A program made the position numbers and the translations under genes. This document shows, piece after piece, positions 13,566 through 24,781 of a DNA stretch of 64,000 bases. The notes under the pieces were generated by a model that worked only from the letters and a program-made list of their open reading frames with translations, searched no databases and had not been told where the DNA came from. The stretch spans positions 41,629,787 through 41,693,786 of the forward strand of contig OY720346.1 of the NCBI GenBank assembly GCA_963082975.1. The letters run 5' to 3'. The stretch comes from Labia minor. Lineage: Eukaryota; Arthropoda; Insecta; Dermaptera; Spongiphoridae. How positions within the stretch are numbered: position 1 is the stretch's first letter; every line of letters begins with the position of its first letter.

Positions 13566-15640
13566 ATCAAATTGGAAAATAAAAAGTTAATTAAATAGTG
13601 ACTTACATAGAATATATGTATATCTATTAAATATAAATTTTCTATAAACCTAAGAGGAGTAAAAGATTTGTAGATGTTTTTATTTATTTTACTTTTTAAA
13701 GAATAATAAAAAGGTCTTTGATTATGTATTGTAAATTGATTACATCACCATTGAATCTCTTTAAGTATATGAAAACTCTTAGGAATGATTGAATTGTTTT
13801 GAAATATCAAATAAAATAAACTTTTTATTGCTTTATATGAATTTAACGATAAATATATTATAACAATTTAAATTTAAATTTAATGGATATCGATATTAAT
13901 GAATTTTGACATTTGATTATTAAATGATGTAGTGAAAATAAAAAACCTGATCATTATGTCTTGATTTGATTTAACGACATATAAAAAAAATAATTAAATA
14001 TACATGCAGTTGTAAAAATTAGCTATCAAGGTTTAAAAGTTTCTTAAATAATTCAATAATATAAATTAAAATTCGCGGCAAAAAAGAATATACAACAATA
14101 TATATAGAGTTTATAATTTGAATTATTTGTTATAATGAATTATTATTTATATATTCATAAAATTAAATTTATTTCAATATAACTTAAAAACACATTTAAA
14201 TTATTTATTTTAAATTTTAAATTTAAAAATAATTTATGTTTAAATATTAATATATATATATATATATATAAATTAGAAATAATTTTGTAAATATATTTGC
14301 ATTTTATGAATATTTATTAATTTAATATAATCTATAAATTAAATAATTATTTAATTAAATACATATTTGACTTATATATTACTAATTGCTCATTAAAGTG
14401 TTAATTATTTTATTTGTGATTAATTTCACACCGTTTTAATGACACCTGGCAGACATCACACACAAATCGCATAATTTTATAAATAATTTATTAAAATAGA
14501 TTTAAAATGCTGGAAATGAATGTAAGTATATAAAAAATTAATACTTTATTTATAATGCTTAAATTTACTGTTTTAGTATAGTTGAACTATGCAATTTATA
14601 ATAACCTGAAGACTTTTGGAATTCTATCCAATTTGATTAATTTCTTTATTGATTATAAATTTATTTATTATTTTAAAAATCATATTAAACTTTGAATTAT
14701 TTTTATTGCTGTTGTCTAGTAAAAGATGGATCTTTTATTTTAACATAACTTATATCATTTACTTTATTATAGTATATTTTTATGGCTTATTTAATTTTGT
14801 ATGTGTTGTAAACTTTATAATATTTCCCCATCATTTTTTTTTGTTTTTTTGTTTTTTGCTTTTATAAAACTTTCTATTGTACTTGGAATATAGTTATGAT
14901 CTTTCAATTATTCTATTTTTATCTTAACTCACTGTATGAAAGTATAAACGTTTGTATGTGTTATATATTCCATTCAAAGATTTCTTATTCGAGGTTTGAA
15001 CATAATTAGAATAAATATTTTTAAGATAGATATGGTTTTTGATTGCATGTATCTATGTATTATGTTGATATTAAAATTTTATTTTTGAATTACTTACATA
15101 GGTAATACAGGTAAAAATGTATTTAATAATCATTCTCGGTCTTCCGTAAGTATAAAGTTTATATATTCCTTTCACTCTTTATACTTATTAATAAATTATC
15201 TTTCAAACTAAAGGAAATTATACATTCAAAATATATATTGATCATTAATATTTTGCAAATTCAATATACGAATATATATAGTTATTTCTATTTTTAATTT
15301 TTTTAAAATATTCATTGGATTTCATTATAAAATACTTAAAATTTTTAAATTATTCAAATTTGATAAATCAATTATATGATTACTTTCAATTTTATTCAAA
15401 AAGTGTTTATCAATACTATACTAGATATAATTTGTTGTTTTTTTTATAAATAACAATATGAAAATAATTAACTTATCTATGTTATAGTAAATAGTCAGAG
15501 TTATAATATAAGGTATAATAATTTCTAAAGTGTTGTTTTGATTGCTTGGGAATTAAATCAATTGATTGATATATTTTATTGAATCTTTAATCGTCTAGTT
15601 CTAGTGGTATGAGAGAATGGGAGAGACATATATAAATTTC
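13566..15640. other. AT-rich non-coding stretch
   Basis: Nothing recognised beyond (TA)n at about 14250-14270. The frame at 14649-14867 is rich in F, I, L and Y purely because of AT composition. Confidence 0.6.
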
Positions 15641-15960
15641 CGTCAGGCTGTGGGCAATTTATTTTTTCCCACGAGAGAAAACGAACTCGCCCTTATGGAA
15701 GGGTGGGAGTAATAGCGAAAGATCCGATGAGTGTGTCTGCAAGAGGGTTCGTGTGATATACGGGTACATCAACGGCAAGTCACTCTGGTTGATTACACAC
15801 TCGGTGTTTTGGGGTAGGATGGAGTCGGGAGGCCTAGAGGTGAGGGAAAGGGAGGGGAGGTGTTCGTCAGGGGTGCCCTGAAAACTTTCCTTAAACGTGA
15901 ATGAAATGGCAACACAGTAACTAATCACAGATGCACGTTTGTTCTTTTCATTTGAATAGT
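15640..15960. other. GC-richer island, purine-rich on + strand
   Basis: The + strand is G/A-rich (for example GAGGGAAAGGGAGGGGAGG, 15841-15859) and stands out from AT-rich flanks. The minus-strand frame 15659-15970 crosses it but shows no domain or motif I recognise. Possible regulatory DNA, untranslated exon or old repeat. Confidence 0.3.
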
Positions 15961-16619
15961 CATGTTGCATTCACTTCTCGTGGCCCACATAAGTTTGCCA
16001 TTTCTCTAGTTCATTTATTTATTCCCTTTTATTTATTTGTTTATTCATCTTTTTTTTATCTAAAAGAAGATAAAATATTATATGTTAACTCTTTAAACAT
16101 CTATAGAATTATAAACAAAATTTACAATTAAACAAATATAGGATGATACTACATATTAAGAAGACTAATATAATAAAATATTATTACCTATATATATACA
16201 TTCGTACATAAAATATACGTTTATTATATGTATAATACATTAATAAAATCTAATTCATAAATGGTAAGATAACTTAAAAATCTATCAAATAAATGTCAAA
16301 GCATGACAAATGAATCTATAATGATCCATTTCAAAGGCTAATTAATTACATCACTTTTTATTATTATAATTAAAACATCATTCAACTAATAAAACATTAT
16401 GTAAAATTTAACTTAGTAAAATATAAATCAATATTTCAAATATATCTATTTAATATAAAAAAAAAATTATAAAATAATTAGTATTTTTTTTAATGAATAC
16501 ATTTTTTATCCTGGTTAGTGTTTAAAAATATATAAATTAGAATTTATTTAGAAAATTAACTCTTAAACATATACTTTAAACCATCTCTATTTTTCAACTT
16601 ATAATTTAATGTTTACAGT

Positions 16620-16696
16620 ATTGAACTATCTTTTTTTATATAAATATATTTTTTCATTAAGTATAAATTTAAATTTAAAAATACAACAGAATCAAC
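16620..16696 (+). pseudogene. Left remnant of an RNase H-bearing non-LTR element
   Basis: This stretch ends in the 15-bp sequence TACAACAGAATCAAC, which recurs at 18888 where the RNase H coding segment continues. In one frame the end reads NTTES, matching TTES at the right-hand side. It is inferred to be the upstream side of the older element interrupted by the 16697-18887 insertion. Beyond the duplication itself the sequence is too decayed to confirm. Confidence 0.4.
16682..16696. repeat. Target-site duplication, left copy
   Basis: TACAACAGAATCAAC, identical to 18888-18902. Together they bound the 2.19-kb minus-strand retrotransposon and set its 3' end at 16697 and its truncated 5' end at 18887. 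Confidence 0.85.
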
Positions 16697-18887
16697 TATA
16701 TCTATTCTATCTCTGTGACTCTACGGAACTCGAAAGTTCTTGGCCACAGCAACCACACCCCTCCAAGTATTCCTATTCTGAGCCACAACCTTACAGTCCC
16801 TATTCTCTCCCATCTCTCCCACATTATCCACCCACCGTATCCTTGGTCTTCCAAGTTGACGTTTCCCACTCGGTCTCCCTATCAATATATTTTTTTGCGA
16901 ATCCTATTCTCAAATACTCTAAATCTACTCTCGTCATCTAAGGTCATATACCCTGCCTCACATCCATATAATACAACCTATAAAATAAATGTTTTATATT
17001 TTATTGCATGATAACAGACGTTTTCCGATTGTAAACCCGCTTTAGACTCATCTCGAATATTATTATCTTTCGTTATCACAGAACCTTAGTATTTAAATTT
17101 TTCTAAATTTTCAAATTCTATATCTTGTATATTAAGATTTTGCGTGTGTGTTAATACTATTCCTCTCTGTTACTAAATACTTTGTCTTAGCATTATTAAT
17201 TTCTATTCCCACCTCTTTTCTTGCTTCAATTAATTTTTCTACACTATCTATAATTGCAATTGCCGAATCTCCTATTATATTTAAGACGTCTGCGTAACCT
17301 AATACTTGAATTTTTTTGTTTAATTCGATTCCGTTTGACCTCTCCCCAATTTGTCTAATTACATTTTCGAGAACAAAATTAAATAAAATTGGTGATAATC
17401 GTCTCCTTGTTTTAACCCATTTCGAATTTTAAAAGTTTCTAACAATGGATTCCCGCATCTTACTCTTTCTTTACTACCCACAAGACAAATTTGAATCATA
17501 TGTACTAGTTTTTTGGAATTCCCATTAAGATCAAGATTTGAAAAATTTTTTCCCGATCTACTGAGTCATATTCTTTTGTAAAGACTACAAAAAGCTGGTG
17601 AACAGAAACATTGAATTCTCGTTTCTTTTCTAATATCTGCCTTAATGAAAATATTTGATCTAAAGTCGATCGATTTGGCCTAAACCCGCATTGATATTCT
17701 CCTAGTATCACCTCCGCATATGGTCTTAATTTGAATAAAACAATATTCGAGAGAATCTTAGACGATGTCGTCAAAAGAGAAATTCTCATGTAATTCTTGC
17801 AGTTGGTTCTATTTCCACTATTAAAGAGTGGGATAATAACTGCCTCCTGCCATTCTAATCTTTTCCTTATGCCAGATCGAAAGAACTAATTTGTGTATAC
17901 ACTCTACTAAAGGTTTTCCTCCATATTTGAATAATTCTGCCGGGATCCCATCTATTCCTGTCGGTTTATTATTTTTAGATTTTCCTATTATCATTTCTAC
18001 CTCATGTAACATAGGTTCTTCGAGATTAATTTCCGCTGAGTCTACAGTTAAGGTTTCTGATCTATTACTTAGATTCGAATTTAATAATTGTTCAAAATAG
18101 TTCTTCCATATATTTTTAATATCGCCCGCGTCTGTTTTTAAATTATTATTAGCATCTCTAATTAAGTCTAACCGTGCCTGATAACCCTTATTAATATTTT
18201 TAATTCCCATGTATAGATCTCTACTACTCTTGTTGCGGTTACTTTCTTCTATTTCTAATATTTTATTTTTTAAACTTTCTCTTTTTTTGTTCCTATCACT
18301 ATTTTCCTGCTATTAATATACAGTGATGCCTCGCATAACGAACGCCTCGCACAGCGAACGCTGCACACAACAAACCATAATGAACTAAATTTCATGATTC
18401 ATACAACGAACTTCGTTTCACGCAACGAACTCGCCCGAGCTTCCACGATCGCTGCCGTTGTATTGCATCCCCTTGCGTTTCACATAATGAACTTGTCGCA
18501 TAACGAACTTGCTCCTGGAACGAATTAAGTTCGTTGTGTGAGGCACCACTGCACTCTAATCTATCGACTTCGCGTTTACTATTAACCCATTGTAATTTAG
18601 CTTTTTTTCTAACCTCTATTACTTCTAAACATTCTTCATCGAACCATGGTTTACGCTTTTTGTTATTCTTAAAACCTATACTACTTGAAGCAGCCATTTT
18701 AACATTTGTTTTTATTTTTTCCCATAATTCTTCCGGATCCTTCGCCTCGTCATTCCCTTCAAGGATTAAACTATTAAATCTATTTATGATTTCGACCTGA
18801 TATTTTAATTTATGTTCCTCATTTTTAAAATTATCTAAATTGTACCGTATTTGATTATTATTTTGATTATTATTTGATTATTCGTTT
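16697..18887 (-). pseudogene. 5'-truncated non-LTR retrotransposon, reverse transcriptase pseudogene
   Basis: Read on the minus strand, this holds in order: the linker before the polymerase with KPWFDEEC (about 18640); the N-terminal RT region with NNKPTGIDGIPAEL (about 17960); RT motifs ISLL and GEYQCGFRPNRST (about 17690); a degraded motif A, VVFTKEYDS, where the usual aspartate is V; NGLKQGD (about 17420); the active-site box as YADV instead of YADD (about 17300); the FKY*GSVITKDNN region (about 17090); and the C-terminal tail GRPSGKRQLGRPRIRWVDN (about 16840). The endonuclease domain is missing, frameshifts and stops are scattered, part of the region before the tail is deleted, and a MITE interrupts it. 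The tail matches that of the 63569 copy, so they are one family. A 15-bp target duplication flanks it. Dead copy. Confidence 0.9.
18321..18551. mobile_element. pogo-like MITE inside the RT pseudogene
   Basis: The left end is CAGTGATGCCTCGCATAACG. The right end read on the other strand is CAGTGGTGCCTCACACAACG, so the inverted repeats are about 20 bp with 16 matches. The left flank is TA and the right flank is CA, consistent with an eroded TA target duplication. The interior is built of many variants of CGCATAACGAAC in the same direction. The ends resemble those of the pogo/Tigger element at 51738. It interrupts the linker region just after the codons for REVDRLE. There is no coding capacity. 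Confidence 0.7.
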
Positions 18888-19566
18888 TACAACAGAATCA
18901 ACAGCTATTTTTAAGGCATTACAATTTATTGAATTTAGAAGAGAAAGTAATTTTTTTAATTTGCTCTGATTCTACTAATGTGATTGAGGAGATTAAAAAT
19001 TTTAAATTTAAAATAAACATTAACTATATTATATGTAATATAGTAATATATATAAATAAGGTTTTAGAATTAAAAAACAAAAGTCAAAATATTTCATCAA
19101 TGAGAAAGCTGATTCTTTAGCCAATTCTGCCATCTTAGATAGTAAATATATACTATAGATATAGACTTAGCCATGGTGGATATTTTTAATTTAATCAAAA
19201 AGAAGCCAAAAATCGATGACAAACATTTTGGAACGAAACTAGTGAATTTAAGGGGGGTCATCTTTTTAGAATACAACCTCTAACTCCCTGGTTTAATGAA
19301 TGTTATTTGTTCAAAAAATGGGTCACTTCATTAACTTAAAATTGGCCACGCTCCTACTTCTGCCCATTTGTTCAGGATTGGAGTTATAAACAATACATAT
19401 GGTAAGTGTGATCAAATCACTTTATGTGATGCGAATCATATTTATCTCAATTGTCCAATTTATAATGAACAAATAAATAAATCCTATAAATCGGCTGTCA
19501 AATACATCAATTTCATTAATTTTAATAGATATTATAAAAAATTAAACATTAAAAGAAACATGTTAT
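18888..19566 (+). pseudogene. RNase H and C-terminus of a second non-LTR element
   Basis: The + strand begins in frame with FTTESTAIFKALQFIEF (about 18886), typical of RNase H domains of I/Jockey-like non-LTR elements. It goes on with LICSDSTNVIEEI (about 18960), whose CSDS holds a conserved acidic position, and NEKADSLANSAI (about 19100), another RNase H signature. After a gap the segment APTSAHLFRIGV, then C-D-x(7)-HIYLNCPIY (19340-19460), matches the cysteine/histidine tail usual after RNase H. There are frameshifts between segments and no polymerase domain in place. This is the older host element into which the 16697-18887 copy inserted. Confidence 0.75.
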
Positions 19567-19877
19567 AATGTATCCATAAAAGAATATTTCATATATTAAA
19601 AAAAATGTAATCTCTCTTAAGTATATCTAATATAATATATACTGGCAATTAAAGATATTTAATTCAATGCAATTTAAATTAAAAAAAACTAAACAATTTA
19701 TATAATATATTTATATATGTATATAAAATAATGAATAAGTGAACAAGTGTGAAAATTTTAAGATTTCTTTTAATCATAAATAATTAGAAACTGTAAAAAT
19801 GAATTAACATAAGTTAATATATATATGTGTGTGTGATATGTTATTGAAAATTAATAGGTAAAGCAGATGCAAAGGGA
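19567..19877. other. AT-rich spacer
   Basis: Nothing recognised other than short TA and TG runs near 19820. Confidence 0.6.
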
Positions 19878-20499
19878 AAAATTTAGAATAATGAACTTTG
19901 GTACACGGAAATTTTCCTAATTCGTAGTTTTCTATCAACTTTTGAGAAATGTAGCTCATCCGGAAGTGGGTCATTACCTACCACATTTTGATTTTTTCCC
20001 TCTAAAGTGACCGTAAAAATAAAGATATATGTTTGATAGTTTTTCACATGTTAAAAAATTGTATAAAACTGCTATATATAGAATTTCAGCTTGATTGAAT
20101 CGCTGAAAGTACCGGAGTTAATTTTTTAACACGTTGACAAATCCACAAATCATGCACTTTGTATTGGTTTTATCTTCGGGAAAATCATCTTCATTAGTTT
20201 TTTCTTAATTTAAAATTATATGACGTCTCCCAGCCAGCTACTACTTATATATTTTAAATAAAATAAAATTAAAAATATTTATGTTATATCCAAATCTGTT
20301 TTTTATTACATGACGTCTCCCAGCCAGCTACTACTTATATATTTTAAATAAAATAAAATTAAAAATATTTATGTTATATCCAAATCTGTTTTTTATTACA
20401 TTAATAGATATATTAAAATTATTTGAAATTGTTTCTGTAGCTGGAAAAAATTTATTTCAAACCGTCGGTCGGTTCTGCGCCTGGCCACAGGTCAACTTA
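19878..20499 (+). mobile_element. Chimeric HINE: family B core joined to family A tail
   Basis: From about 19885 to 20125 the sequence follows the family B core (GAAATTTGGTACATGG-like segment, the CTATCAACTTTTGAGAAATG segment, then the CTGAAAGTACCGG segment). At about 20145 it changes to the family A second half (AATCATGCACTTTGTATTGG) and runs to the A-type 3' end with CGTCGGTCGGT (20462-20472) and a CCTGGCCACAGG stem-loop. The 5' end of B is missing. It contains a perfect 90-bp tandem duplication. Either a template-switch product or a stacked insertion with deletion. Confidence 0.65.
20221..20400. repeat. Perfect 90-bp tandem duplication
   Basis: 20221-20310 and 20311-20400 are identical, each starting TGACGTCTCCCAGCCAGC. 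The duplicated part is the TGACGTC segment of the HINE family A tail. Complete identity implies a recent event or an assembly artefact. Confidence 0.95.
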
Positions 20500-22023
20500 T
20501 TTTTCTTTTGTTTTATTTTATTGTTTGTTTAAGATTTTTGAAGTTGTAATCTCTAAATATTTTTAAGTTTCCAAAAATATTATGAAAACTTATTTAAATT
20601 TATGAATATATTTAATACTTTTTTTTATTTTAATTAAAATATTATTTATTATATTTATTTTTGATACATAATTATACAATATTTTTACAATATTTTGTTC
20701 TTTTAAATATGTTAACATATTTATATATTAAAAGAGTATATTCTATGATAACATTATCTTCTTGAATTTTAAAATTTAATACGTATATTCTTACTAGTGG
20801 CAAGTCATATCATCATTACAAAATACGGCCAACTGTTTTGTTTAATTATAAATAACATAGAAATGCACTTTAGAAAGGGACCTTCAAAAAATTTTGTTTA
20901 TATGCTCGGCAATAATTTTCATAACCTCTTTTAAATGCATTAGGAACATTATTACATAAAATCTCACTTGGAAGCTATATTGGAAACTAAAAACTTATTT
21001 ATGTTTCGAGTTTATGCAAATAAAATGGTTTATGGCAGTCAATAAGTGAACAGGAATGAAAAATAAAACTCTCGTCTTTCTAAGAAATATTTTAGTTTTT
21101 TTTTTATCCCTAAAACTTTGAAGATTTTTTTTTCTTTACTTTTTTTTCTCAATACTTTCTTAAATATTCATAAATTTTGTATGCTTTCATGAATTTTGAA
21201 AGAGTTGTGTTTTTGTTTGTCACCATTTATGGTAATATACGTATAATTTAGAATGTAGTATCTTTATTATATTAGTAAATAAAATCAATCAATTCCCCCC
21301 TCCCCCAAGTTAATTAAATAATACCTTAGTTTTATATACACAATTTACTAAAAATAAAAAAAGTTAATATTAAAAATATCAATCATCTCATTTATTTTAA
21401 TTTTAAATTTCTATCGTATTTGTATAAAGTGGAGAAGTTGTTTAATTAAATTAATATTTGTCTCTAGTACATCCTCATTGGACTGTTTTCCATCAGCATC
21501 CATCCTACAAGAGAATCTACATCCCATTAGTTTTAATTTATTTCTCATTAAATCTATGATGACATTTCGAATTCTAATTATAATTTTGATTAGATTTATG
21601 TTTGTATGTTTTAGTTTTCTCTGTTTTCTCAGTGAAATATGCATAATCGAACATAGCATCGATTATCATTATAATAATTAGATTTCGATATCTTTATTTC
21701 ATATTATTCATAAATTTTATATTTTATGTTGGAATTATAATAATCTTATATTTAAACTTCTTTTTTACAATTTATTAAACTTAAAATTATATATTTTAAT
21801 TAATAAAAATGTTTAGTTTTATTTTTAATTAAAATTTGGTACTATTCTAAATTTAAATTCTAGGTTGTTGACAGGTGCTATTGGAATACCCTATAGATCA
21901 GGTTTGCACTAAAATGCTTGAATCGTAGACAACTTGACATTGCTTCGTTTTGGGTAGACTACATATCGTAAACATTAATATTGTATTTTTATAAATTCAT
22001 CAATTTCTAATTTACATATCTTA
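20500..22023. other. AT-rich non-coding stretch
   Basis: No gene or repeat family recognised. The frames at 21411-21681 overlap on opposite strands and have no motif. Confidence 0.55.
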
Positions 22024-22350
22024 TCTTATTATGCTAGCTAAAATTGTTTGTTTCTATGTTTGTTTGTTTAGCCAGGGGTTCTCAAAAACCGCTCTAACGA
22101 TTTTTTTCAAATTCACACTAGATATAGTATTTATAAAGAAAAATTAAGTTTTATTGATCATATCTCTGGAAAAATACATTTTCATTATTTATTTCTTAAT
22201 TTAAAATTATATATGGGTGACGTCACATGACATCCATTTTTATTTTTTAACTGAAATTGTATTAATATTTTTTTTTTATTTAAAATATTTTAAAATTTAT
22301 TATTTAATTTCGAAATAAAATTAAAAATATTTATTTTTAATAAAATATAT
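22024..22350 (+). mobile_element. HINE family C, 5' part
   Basis: It begins with TTATGCTAGCTAAAATTGTT (about 22028), then a GTTTGTTTG microsatellite, then CTCAAAAACCGCTCTAACGA, and a second half with TTCTTAATTTAAAATTATAT and TGACGTCACATGACATCC that matches the family A second half. A reverse copy with the same order is at 24086-24420. The 5' half is unlike A or B, so C is a separate family sharing a 3' module with A. No coding capacity. Confidence 0.6.
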
Positions 22351-22467
22351 ATATATATATTTATTAATCTCTCTCAAAAAAAAAAATAAACAAAAACAAC
22401 AAATACAGTTTAGTAATTGGCTTGAATAGATTGTAAAAAAATGTCATTTTTATTATCTTAATATATT

Positions 22468-22540
22468 GGTCCAGTGGTTAGAATGACTTTTTGACGAGTG
22501 GAGTTCAAAGGGTCGAAGCTTGACTCGAGCATCGATATTT
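22468..22540 (+). repeat. tRNA-like degenerate sequence
   Basis: GGTCCAGTGGTTAGAATGAC followed about 30 bases on by GGGTCGAAGC resembles A- and B-box promoter elements of tRNA-derived SINEs. It lies between two near-identical AT-rich segments (22257-22345 and 22728-22815). The boxes are imperfect and no cloverleaf could be drawn, so it is not called as a tRNA gene. Confidence 0.25.
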
Positions 22541-22727
22541 AAAAATAATAAATTTGTTATTTTTTTTTATCTATTTTCATATTTATTTTTTAATAAATTA
22601 CTATTTTATATTTATTTATTCATTGTTCTTTTATTAAATTTAATATTTATCAATATTATTTATTATTAATTTATATATGGACAAATGACAGTCATATTGA
22701 AATTTGACTCCCGCCTTTTTTTAAAAG

Positions 22728-22989
22728 ATATTGTATTAATATTTTTTTTATATTTAAAATATTTTAAAATTTTTTATTTAATTTCGAAATAAAATTAAAA
22801 ATATATATTTTAATAATATTTTATAATTATAAATTACGATATATATTTATCATTCTTACATTGTAATAAATAATTAAAGAATTGTATATCAGCTCGGTGT
22901 CTCAAGTATTAATATTACCAGCCAAACCCAATAATAATGAATTATTTTTTTTTAATTTAATTACCGAGCCGAGGCTCGGGGTCCCGGTA
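22728..22989 (+). mobile_element. Second family C module ending in a GC hairpin
   Basis: The first 90 bp repeat the segment at 22257-22345. Further on, the block CAGCTCGGTGTCTCAAGTA is followed by an AT-rich spacer and then the perfect hairpin CCGAGCC-GA-GGCTCGG (22964-22979) and GGTCCCGGTA. The same tail is at 25410-25535. It is likely the 3' end of family C. The hairpin is strongly GC-rich in AT-rich DNA. Confidence 0.55.
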
Positions 22990-23360
22990 TGATCTTAATA
23001 TATTGTGAGATTAGATAAATAATGTAGAGAGAAAAAACTATTTAAAAATAGATATTTATTTAAATGAAATAAAATTATTTAATTTACAGAATGAAAATGT
23101 CTATAATAATGTCTAAACATTTTTTCTTTATAATTTTACATTATAATAATACTAATTACAGTAGTTATAATATATGGGGAATTTTCAACTTTGACATCCG
23201 ATTTGACCATGTTCCCAAACGAATTTTAAAAAACCAAGACCACTTTACTATTACACATTTTAAGCTCTAATCGAATCCAAAATCAAAATTTAAAAAATCG
23301 AAAAACAGACACACAGATATATAGAGTTTATAAATGAACATTTATACAATTTATTTTAAC

Positions 23361-23415
23361 CAGCTGGTCAGAGCGCCTTCGGCGCTCTTCACAGCTGGAC
23401 GGGGGCTCCGCCCCC
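23361..23415. repeat. Two consecutive GC-rich perfect hairpins
   Basis: The first is AGAGCGCC-TTC-GGCGCTCT (23370-23388), whose loop can also be read as a C(TTCG)G tetraloop, framed by CAGCTG on both sides (23361 and 23392). The second is GGGGGC-TCC-GCCCCC (23401-23415). Together they make a short very GC-rich island in AT-rich DNA. Function unknown; the layout is reminiscent of hairpin-capped mobile-element ends. Confidence 0.85.
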
Positions 23416-23483
23416 TGTACCCCCGAGTGGTACATCGTATTTGGTTAAAAGTAGTATTCTTCTATTTATATAGCTCAAAGATA

Positions 23484-23590
23484 GTCGAAAGTTCTTGGCC
23501 ACATTTCTCCAAATGTCCCTATCCTGAGCCCTTGTCCTATCTCTCTTACGTCCCTTCCTATGCGTCCATGGTCTTGATTCCCTTTGATAA
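23484..23590 (-). pseudogene. Short fragment of non-LTR C-terminal region
   Basis: On the + strand TCGAAAGTTCTTGGCCACAT, the stretch around TGTCCCTATCCTGAGCC and the later TCCATGGTCTTGATTCC follow the same order as the 3' parts at 16697 and 63569, so the element reads on the minus strand. Only about 100 bp remain, with internal loss. The + strand open frame across it (23334-23603) is not a gene. Confidence 0.6.
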
Positions 23591-24085
23591 TAATTTTCTT
23601 TAATTGCATTTCGAGTGATTTTTTCCCAATTTGTGTAATCACGTACTCACAACATGCAACATATAATTGGTCAAAGAATATGTATATAATATTTATAATT
23701 TTTATGTTTTATTTATATTTATAATTTAATTTTGTTTTTGTTTTCTTTTAATAAATAATTCTAATATTAAAAATGCGTAGAGAACGTCTAAAAAATCATA
23801 TTTTAATTTTTATATAACCAAGAAATCATTTTTCACTCATTTTCAATTGGCGTTTTGAATATACAAAATTAAAGATTATATAAATAAATAATTTTAATTT
23901 TGATCTCATAATTGGATTTCCTTTTTCATGTAAGTATATAATTAAGAGTGGAATTACAATATAATCAATAGCTAATATATAATATTAAAAATATATTTAC
24001 GGATTCGTTCTATAATAAATTGATGATGTCATTTAATTCTCCTACTATGTATCGAATCGAATATAAAGATAAATCTTCTTTTAAA

Positions 24086-24420
24086 CGTTGTGTGAAACAA
24101 TTTCAAATAATTTAAATGTAAAACTATTAATGAAATTAAAAAATCAAATATATGAATATAATATAAATATTTTTAATTTTATTTTAAGAATAGATATATA
24201 TCTCACAGGCGGTGGTTGTGACGTCATCCATATATTATAAATTTAAATTAAGAAGAACTAATAAAGTTTCGTGAGATGTGATCAATAAAACTCAATTTTT
24301 CTTTATAAATACTATCTCTGTTGTGAATTTCAAAAAAATCGTTAGAGCGGTTTTTGAGAACAATGAAACAAAGAAACAAACAATTTTTACTCGTATAAGA
24401 AGATAAGATTAATTTGAAAC
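24086..24420 (-). mobile_element. HINE family C, reverse copy
   Basis: Read on the minus strand it starts near 24420 with AAAAATTGTTTGTTTCTTTG, then CTCAAAAACCGCTCTAACGA and GTTTTATTGATCACATCTC, then TGACGTCACAACCACCGCC and a 3' half homologous to family A (ATAAAATTAAAAATATTTAT and onward). It matches the + copy at 22024. The open frame 24248-24472 is produced by this repeat. Confidence 0.6.
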
Positions 24421-24469
24421 ATTTTAGGAAACAAATTTTTAATGGGTCATTTTTAGAAATCCCATTTAA

Positions 24470-24580
24470 CAATTACAATAAATAATTAAAAAATTGTAAA
24501 ATTTTTAAAGTATATAAAAATAAATTGTATAAATTGGTTAAAGGGTCGAGTGATAGTTCGGTGTCCCAGGTATATATTTT
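24470..24580 (+). mobile_element. Family C tail fragment
   Basis: ACAATAAATAATTAAAAAATTG followed by GGGTCGAGTGATAGTTCGG and TGTCCCAGGTA matches the first part of the tail at 25374-25450. The terminal GC hairpin is absent here. Confidence 0.5.
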
Positions 24581-24682
24581 ATATTAACACGCCTACTTTT
24601 CTGTATAATAAAGATATAAAGAATCATATTTTAATTTTTATATAACCAAGAAATCATTTTTTCACTTAAAATATAGATGTAA

Positions 24683-24781
24683 AGCCCAAATCTCCGATCC
24701 ATATAACATCATCGACTGGGCCGCTACCTTAAGGAGTCTTCTCTTGCTCTGATTAGGGCCACCGGTATTTGCCATTAGTCT
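24683..24781 (-). pseudogene. Reverse transcriptase fragment of another non-LTR family
   Basis: A 33-codon uninterrupted minus-strand stretch reads RLMANTGGPNQSKRRLL followed by KVAAQSMMLYGSEIWA. The pattern LxxNxGGPxxxxRRLL...S.xLYGxxIWA is typical of the region downstream of the RT active site in R1/Jockey-like elements. No flanking domains remain. Confidence 0.75.

Noticed and set aside
22468-22540. Possible tRNA gene
   Set aside because: Box-like motifs are imperfect and the segment does not fold into a cloverleaf; kept only as a weak repeat feature.
24248-24472. 74-codon minus-strand frame
   Set aside because: It lies within the HINE-C copy and is not kept in the 22024 copy.
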